Shown here in pieces: positions 12,848 to 17,612 of a stretch of 17,612 nt of DNA. Numbering within the stretch: position 1 is the stretch's first letter; each line of letters begins with the position of its first letter. Both the position numbers and the translations under genes were made by a program. The notes beneath the pieces were generated by a model. It searched no databases and was not told where the DNA came from. It was given only the letters and a program-made list of their open reading frames with translations. The DNA comes from CAZHDI01 sp964531285 (GTDB taxonomy: Bacteria; Pseudomonadota; Alphaproteobacteria; JAJFIK01), in NCBI GenBank assembly GCA_964531285.1, contig CAZHDI010000068.1, forward strand, positions 1 through 17,612, given 5' to 3'.

Positions 12848-13664
12848 TCCGTCCGGTCAGGAACGAACGGATGGCTCCGGACACCGCGTCCGGAGCCTCC
12901 AGCATCGGCAGATGGGCCATGCCGGTCAGGATCTGGGTGCCGGCATTGGGCAGATCATCGGCGAGCCTTGTGCAAAAGTCCCGCACGCCCGGTAGATCCA
13001 GATCGCCCCACATCAGATGAACCGGGCAGGCGATTTCGCTTAAGCGGTCCATGGCGCTCGCCCGCTTTTCCTCCGAGCCCACATCATTGGCGCGCAGGAT
13101 GCGGTTGTTCATGGCCAGGAACAGATCGCGCGGCGCGCCGGACACGCGGCCCTCATCCGCTTCCGGTCCGTCGAGCCACAGATGGGCCTCCAGCGCGTTG
13201 ACCCGTTTGAGATCGTCCGCATCCTCCGCCGCTTCGAGCGCCTTGAGGATCCGGTCCACGGCGGGCGGAAATGTGCGCGGTCGCTTGGCGCCGGTAACGG
13301 CGGGCGCGATCAGCACAAGCCCGGCCACGCGCTCCGGCGCCTCGAGCGTGACATCCACCGCGATCCGTCCGCCCTGACTGTTGCCCACCAGCACCGCGCG
13401 GGTGACGCCGAAATGGTCGAGGACCGTTTTGAGGTCTTCGGGATGGGCAAAGATGCTCGGATCCGCCCGCGTGTCCCCAAAGCCGCGCCGGTCATAGGCG
13501 ATGACGCGGAAGGCATCGCTCAAGGTCTCCATGACGCCCTGCCAGACGCGCTGATCGGCGACGCCCGCATGCAGAAACACCAGGGCGGGCGCATCGGCGG
13601 GGCCGCCATGGCATGCGGCGAACTCGGCCGTGCGGGTGGGGATGATCGTGGTTTCCAATGTCAT
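12840..13664 (-). CDS. Alpha/beta-hydrolase fold protein
   Basis: This 274-residue protein shows the alpha/beta-hydrolase plan: HAGVADQRVW near the oxyanion region (32-41), YDRRGFGDT (58-65), the nucleophile elbow GNSQGG (Ser96), an acid in MWGDLDLPG (Asp223, or Asp221) and GMAHLPMLE with the catalytic His251. The substrate cannot be inferred; homologues are often annotated as esterases or 3-oxoadipate enol-lactonase-like enzymes. The ATG at 13664 (MTLETTIIPT) has AAGG 9 bases upstream. An open frame runs further upstream but would place the start within the 53-bp spacer to yifB. It has no signal peptide, so it is probably cytoplasmic. It is convergent with the MAPEG gene and divergent from yifB. 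Confidence 0.88.
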   Translation of the reverse strand: MTLETTIIPTRTAEFAACHGGPADAPALVFLHAGVADQRVWQGVMETLSDAFRVIAYDRRGFGDTRADPSIFAHPEDLKTVLDHFGVTRAVLVGNSQGGRIAVDVTLEAPERVAGLVLIAPAVTGAKRPRTFPPAVDRILKALEAAEDADDLKRVNALEAHLWLDGPEADEGRVSGAPRDLFLAMNNRILRANDVGSEEKRASAMDRLSEIACPVHLMWGDLDLPGVRDFCTRLADDLPNAGTQILTGMAHLPMLEAPDAVSGAIRSFLTGRIS

Positions 13665-13683
13665 ACCGCGGACCTTAGGTGGT

Positions 13684-13699
13684 GGCGCGGGTTCGCGCC
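13684..13699. promoter_or_regulatory. Hairpin in the divergent hydrolase/yifB spacer
   Basis: GGCGCG (13684-13689) and CGCGCC (13694-13699) pair perfectly around GGTT in a 53-bp spacer between two divergent starts. It could be an operator or an RNA hairpin near the yifB start. In DNA this GC-rich, such a dyad has little weight alone. Confidence 0.2.
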
Positions 13700-13717
13700 A
13701 TGGGGTAGGCATGGCGC

Positions 13718-15232
13718 ATGTCCCTCGCGCGCATTCATACGGTTGCCTTTATCGGCGTCGAGGCCCGGCAGGTGGATGTTCAGGTCCATATGGCCTCCGG
13801 GCTTCCGGCCATGCAGATCGTCGGCTTGCCCGACAAAGCCGTGGCCGAAAGCCGGGAACGGGTGCGCGCGGCGATCGCGGCCATGGGGCTTGCGCTGCCG
13901 CCCAAACGCATCACGGTCAATCTGGCGCCCGCCGATCTGCCCAAGGAGGGCAGCCATTACGACCTGCCCATCGCGCTCGGCATTCTGGCGGCGATGGATG
14001 TTCTGCCCCGGGATGAAATGGAAGGCTACATCGCGCTGGGGGAACTGGCGCTCGACGGCGCGATCCTGCCGGTGACCGGCGCCTTGCCCGCCGCGCTCAC
14101 CGCCTCGGCCCATGACCGGGGGCTGATCTGTCCCGCGCCGTGCGGCGCGGAGGCCGCCTGGGCCGGACGGATCCCGGTGCTTGCGCCGCCGGCGCTCTTG
14201 TCGCTGATCAATCATTTCAAGGGCATGCAGGTGCTGACCCCGCCGGAGCCCGCGACCGCCCTGCCGCCCGCTTCGGCGCCGGACTTGCGCGACATCAAGG
14301 GTCAGGAAACCGCCAAGCGCGCCCTGGAGATCGCCGCGGCGGGGGGCCATAACCTCCTGATGAGCGGCCCGCCGGGTTCGGGCAAAAGCATGCTCGCGGC
14401 CCGGCTTCCGGGCATTCTCCCGCCGCTCGCGCCGGAAGAGGCCCTGGAGGTCAGCCTGATTGCCTCCGTATCCGGACAATTGCCGGGCGGTGCCATCGGG
14501 CGCACCCGGCCCTTTCGCGCGCCTCATCATTCGGCCAGCATGGCGGCGCTGGTCGGCGGCGGGCGCCAGGCAAAACCTGGCGAAGTGACTTTGGCGCACC
14601 GGGGCGTGCTGTTTCTTGATGAACTGCCCGAATTCGCGCGCACGGTTTTGGACAGCCTGCGTCAGCCTTTGGAGACCGGCGAGGCGGTCGTTGCGCGCGC
14701 CAATGCCCATGTGCGCTATCCGGCGCGGGTTCAACTTGTCGCGGCCATGAATCCGTGCCGCTGCGGCTATCTCGACGATCCCGATCAGGCCTGTTCCCGG
14801 GCGCCCAAATGCGCGGTGGATTATCAGGCCAAGATTTCCGGCCCGCTGCTCGACCGGATCGACCTGACCATCGAGGTCCCGGCCGTCAGCGCGGCCGATC
14901 TCAGCCTGCCGCCGGCGGGCGAGGGCTCGGCGGAGGTGGCTGGCCGGGTTGCGGCGGCGCGCGCCCACCAGTCGGCCCGCTTTGCCGGCGAGGGCGTGGA
15001 TCTGCGCACCAATGCGGAAGCCGAAGGCCAGCTTCTGGAGCGCATCGCCGCGCCGGACGAGGCGGGCCGCGCGCTCCTGACGCAAGCGGCGGAGAAGATG
15101 AAACTCACCGCGCGCGGCTATCACCGGGTGCTCAAAGTCGCCCGCACCCTGGCCGACCTCGCCGGATCGGACGGTGTGCACCGGCCCCATATCGCCGAGG
15201 CGTTGAGTTATCGGCGCGTAAGACTCGGTTAA
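13718..15232 (+). CDS. YifB/ComM-family Mg-chelatase-like AAA+ ATPase
   Basis: The 504-residue protein has an N-terminal ChlI-like domain (about 20-140, with GLPDKAVAESRERVRAA and VNLAPADLPKEGSHYDLPIA), an AAA+ core with Walker A GPPGSGKS (217-224), Walker B GVLFLDE (296-302) and SGPLLDRID (375-383), and a C-terminal Mg_chelatase_C domain. A Cys cluster in the core (Cys347, 349, 359, 365) resembles a metal site found in the family. ComM of naturally competent bacteria is a hexameric branch-migration helicase in transformation; many non-competent bacteria also carry it, so competence is only possible. The ATG at 13718 fits the family start MSLARIHTVAFIG. No competence genes are adjacent. Stop TAA at 15230-15232. 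Confidence 0.95.
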   Translation: MSLARIHTVAFIGVEARQVDVQVHMASGLPAMQIVGLPDKAVAESRERVRAAIAAMGLALPPKRITVNLAPADLPKEGSHYDLPIALGILAAMDVLPRDEMEGYIALGELALDGAILPVTGALPAALTASAHDRGLICPAPCGAEAAWAGRIPVLAPPALLSLINHFKGMQVLTPPEPATALPPASAPDLRDIKGQETAKRALEIAAAGGHNLLMSGPPGSGKSMLAARLPGILPPLAPEEALEVSLIASVSGQLPGGAIGRTRPFRAPHHSASMAALVGGGRQAKPGEVTLAHRGVLFLDELPEFARTVLDSLRQPLETGEAVVARANAHVRYPARVQLVAAMNPCRCGYLDDPDQACSRAPKCAVDYQAKISGPLLDRIDLTIEVPAVSAADLSLPPAGEGSAEVAGRVAAARAHQSARFAGEGVDLRTNAEAEGQLLERIAAPDEAGRALLTQAAEKMKLTARGYHRVLKVARTLADLAGSDGVHRPHIAEALSYRRVRLG

Positions 15233-15400
15233 CCCTTCCGTCCCAAAATGATACGTGTACGTGCCATAATCTTGGCGCGGTCCGGTGACACACTCCTAAC
15301 CAATCGACCGTTATGGCTTGAGGCGCCGGGTCGGGGTGACACGGGGGTCTGAGGGCGGCGCACGGCAGGTGCAGCGGGTCCTCGCGATGCGGATCAGGTC

Positions 15401-17612
15401 ATGAGGCCCATTCAGTTTTTGGTATTTGTGCTGGTGTTCATCAGCATGACGGCGCTCGGTCTGGGCTGGCTCGACCGCTGGCCGGGCGGACCGCTGGCCC
15501 AACTCGACAACCGGACTGTCGGGCTCGTGGCCCTCGCCGCGCTGGTCCTGGCGGTCTGGGTCTTTGCCGACACGCGCGAGCGCCTGCGCCGGCTTCAGCG
15601 TCAGGCGGACGAGCTGGAAACCGCCAAACAGGAACTGGCGCGCACCAATGAAGCCCTGTCCATCGCCAACCGGGAACTGCGGCGCAGCGAAGCACGCTAT
15701 CGGGGCCTCGTAGACGGGCACGGCGATGTGCTGCTGCGCAAAACCCCGGACGGGCGCCTGAGCTTCGTTAACGATGTGTTCTGCACCACCTTCGGCGCCG
15801 GTCAGAGCGACGTGATCGGCACGATCTATCACCCCCCTCTGCACCCGGACAATCCGGGCGGATTTCTGGGGCGGCTGGGCGGCGGCGGCGCCGGCCCGTT
15901 GCGGGTGCGCTATGACCAGAAGCTGCGCACTGTTGACGGCTGGCGCTGGTTCGCCTGGGAGGACTTCCCGGTGCGCGATCCCGAGGGGCGGCTTCTGGAG
16001 ATCCAGAGCGTCGGCCGAGACATCACGGACCGCAAGGAAACCGAGGAAGAGCTTCTGCGCGCCCGGGACCTGGCCGAAGCGGCGAGCCGGTCGAAATCCT
16101 TGTTCCTGGCCACGATGAGCCATGAAATCCGCACGCCGATGAATGGCATTCTCGGCATGACGGGGCTTTTGTTGTCGGGGCCCTTAAGCCCGAGCCAGCG
16201 CCATTATGCCGATATGGTCCGCGAGTCCGGCGAAGCGCTCCTGACCCTGATCAACGATATTCTCGATTATTCCAAGATCGAAACCGGCGCGGTCGAACTG
16301 GAACCGGTGACCTTCGACCCGGTGCAGACCGCCGAGGCGGTGACCGAACTCCTGGCGCCCCGCGCCCACGGCAAGGGCATCGCCATCGCCACCATCGCGG
16401 CGCCGGACACGCCGGATCTGGTGCGCGGCGACGAGGCCCGCCTGCGCCAGGTGCTGCTCAATCTGGCGGGCAATGCGGTGAAATTCACCGAATCGGGCGG
16501 CGTGACGATCCATATCGGACCGGCACCGGACGAGCCGGGCATGCTGCGCATCGAGGTGCGCGACACCGGCATTGGCGTGCCCGAAGAAGACCGGGGACGG
16601 ATTTTCGATCTGTTCGCCCAGGCGGATTCCAGCCATGCGCGCCGGTTCGGCGGCACCGGGCTGGGGCTGGCAATTTCCAAGCGGATCGTCGAGGCCATGG
16701 GCGGGCGTATCGGCGTCGACAGCACGGCGGGTGCGGGCAGCATTTTCTGGTGTGTGGTAAAGCTGGAGCCGTCCGAGGCCCGCAGCGGCAAGCGCGCCCT
16801 GCTGGAGGGCCAGCGTATTCTCATCGCGTCCCATTGCGCCATCACCTGCACCGCGCTCAAGCACCGGATCGAGCAGGACGCAGGCGAAGCGCTGGTGTGC
16901 CTGCCGGGCGAGGTGCGCGCACAGTCCGGCGCCCCGGTGAGCGCGGTAATCCTGGATTCGGCCCATGACAGCCCGGCCCCCAGCGACGTGCGCGCGCATC
17001 CGCCCTTGTCAGGGGCCCGTTTGCTGCGTCTGGTGCTGCCGGGCCAGGGCACCGATCTCGACGCCAGCGAGGGCACGGGTTTCGATGCGTTCCTGACCAA
17101 GCCGGTGCGCCGGTCATCGCTCGTCCGCTGGCTGACCATCAGTGTCGAGGATGCCCAGGCGTTGAGGGCCGAGAGCGCCGAACCCCATCGCGGGCCCGAG
17201 CCGGACCTGCCGGATCAGACCGTTCAGTACAGGATCCTTCTGGCCGAGGATAATCAGATCAACGCCATTTTGGCGGTTTCGCTGCTCAACCGGGCAGGCC
17301 ATTATGTGGACACCGCCGGCAACGGTCAGGAGGTCCTCGACGCGCTCGACCGGGCGCCTTACGACCTTGTGCTGATGGATATCCATATGCCGGGCATGGA
17401 CGGCCTCGAGGCGACCCGGCGCATCCGGGCGCGCGATCCCCACGGCGCGCTCCCCATCATCGCGCTCACCGCCAATGCCATGGCCGAGGACCGGTCCCGC
17501 TGCATGGCGGCGGGCATGAACGATTTCCTGACCAAGCCCATGACGCCCGACGCGCTTTATGCGGTGGTGCGCAAATGGGCGGGCGGCACGGCCCGGGCCC
17601 TGGCCGCGCAGT
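15401..17612 (+). CDS. Membrane-bound hybrid sensor histidine kinase with two receivers (runs off the right edge)
   Basis: This frame is open from ATG 15401 to the window end, 737 codons seen. It has two membrane helices (residues 5-22 and 38-56), a coiled coil (58-98), a PAS/PAC region (about 98-210, ending DITDRKETEEEL), HisKA with the phosphoacceptor His241 in MSHEIRTPMNG, a HATPase domain (N box LNLAGNAVKFTE, G1 DTGIGVPEED, G2 GTGLGLAISK), a degenerate receiver (about 470-575) and an intact receiver (about 613-730; Glu616/Asp617, phosphoacceptor Asp660, Lys712). In the first receiver Asp519 and Lys567 remain, but the N-terminal acidic pair is replaced by Ala-Ser. A stop at 15350 with no earlier start codon fixes ATG 15401; the ribosome site is weak. 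An Hpt domain may lie beyond the edge. The 168-bp spacer before it shows no clear promoter. Confidence 0.95.
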   Translation, partial: MRPIQFLVFVLVFISMTALGLGWLDRWPGGPLAQLDNRTVGLVALAALVLAVWVFADTRERLRRLQRQADELETAKQELARTNEALSIANRELRRSEARYRGLVDGHGDVLLRKTPDGRLSFVNDVFCTTFGAGQSDVIGTIYHPPLHPDNPGGFLGRLGGGGAGPLRVRYDQKLRTVDGWRWFAWEDFPVRDPEGRLLEIQSVGRDITDRKETEEELLRARDLAEAASRSKSLFLATMSHEIRTPMNGILGMTGLLLSGPLSPSQRHYADMVRESGEALLTLINDILDYSKIETGAVELEPVTFDPVQTAEAVTELLAPRAHGKGIAIATIAAPDTPDLVRGDEARLRQVLLNLAGNAVKFTESGGVTIHIGPAPDEPGMLRIEVRDTGIGVPEEDRGRIFDLFAQADSSHARRFGGTGLGLAISKRIVEAMGGRIGVDSTAGAGSIFWCVVKLEPSEARSGKRALLEGQRILIASHCAITCTALKHRIEQDAGEALVCLPGEVRAQSGAPVSAVILDSAHDSPAPSDVRAHPPLSGARLLRLVLPGQGTDLDASEGTGFDAFLTKPVRRSSLVRWLTISVEDAQALRAESAEPHRGPEPDLPDQTVQYRILLAEDNQINAILAVSLLNRAGHYVDTAGNGQEVLDALDRAPYDLVLMDIHMPGMDGLEATRRIRARDPHGALPIIALTANAMAEDRSRCMAAGMNDFLTKPMTPDALYAVVRKWAGGTARALAAQ

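Noticed and set aside
13661..15190. A 509-codon open frame on the minus strand across yifB
   Set aside because: Antisense shadow of an unmistakable AAA+ gene; its composition is Arg/Gly/Ala-rich with no domain.
15240..15400. Promoter or operator for the hybrid kinase (ACGTGTACGT and TAAC...GTTA elements)
   Set aside because: The elements are short and imperfect, with no -35/-10 pair at acceptable spacing; I could not support a call.
1..17612. A new defence, secretion or biosynthetic system
   Set aside because: Every sizeable gene belongs to a known family and most form a conserved alphaproteobacterial neighbourhood; there are no mobile-element hallmarks or unknown multi-gene clusters.

Overview
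The window is a GC-rich chromosomal segment, apart from one roughly 50% GC patch, from an alphaproteobacterium. The assignment rests on gene order (nfu, a RutE-like gene, tsaB, rimI, fur, an acyltransferase, miaB, phoH, ybeY, corC, lnt, a PraR/PhrR-type HTH regulator, metK), on protein style (Fur without C-terminal cysteines, the HTH family) and on promoter-like sequences resembling the Caulobacter housekeeping pattern. The genus cannot be read from the sequence.

The left three quarters are read almost entirely leftward (minus strand). From right to left: nfu (Fe-S carrier), a RutE-like nitroreductase, tsaB and rimI (tRNA t6A synthesis and protein acetylation), fur, a PlsC-type acyltransferase, miaB (tRNA ms2i6A), phoH, ybeY, corC and lnt (the phoH-ybeY-corC-lnt order matches E. 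coli ybeZYX-lnt), then an XRE-type regulator and metK, which is cut by the left edge. Many junctions are tight or overlapping (tsaB/rimI, phoH/ybeY, ybeY/corC), so much of this is probably operonic. The common theme is RNA modification and maturation, membrane and lipoprotein biogenesis, and Fe-S/SAM supply: MiaB uses SAM and Fe-S clusters, MetK makes SAM, and Nfu delivers clusters.

The right quarter has a rightward MAPEG-like membrane protein facing nfu, a leftward alpha/beta hydrolase whose stop codon overlaps the MAPEG stop, a rightward YifB/ComM ATPase, and a rightward membrane-bound hybrid histidine kinase that runs off the right edge. The kinase has PAS, HisKA, HATPase, a degenerate receiver and an intact receiver.

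Non-coding stretches that stand out are: a 442-bp metK upstream region with a promoter candidate, a long inverted repeat, hairpins and a triple 12-mer; a 630-bp spacer between lnt and the HTH gene with a lower-GC core, two promoter candidates pointing at the HTH gene and repeated TTGAC motifs; and an assembly gap of 100 N inside lnt, flanked by identical 23-bp ends. I see no rRNA, tRNA, CRISPR, insertion sequence or phage genes. I found no convincing new multi-gene system; this is mainly a conserved housekeeping region with a few non-coding and domain-level oddities.
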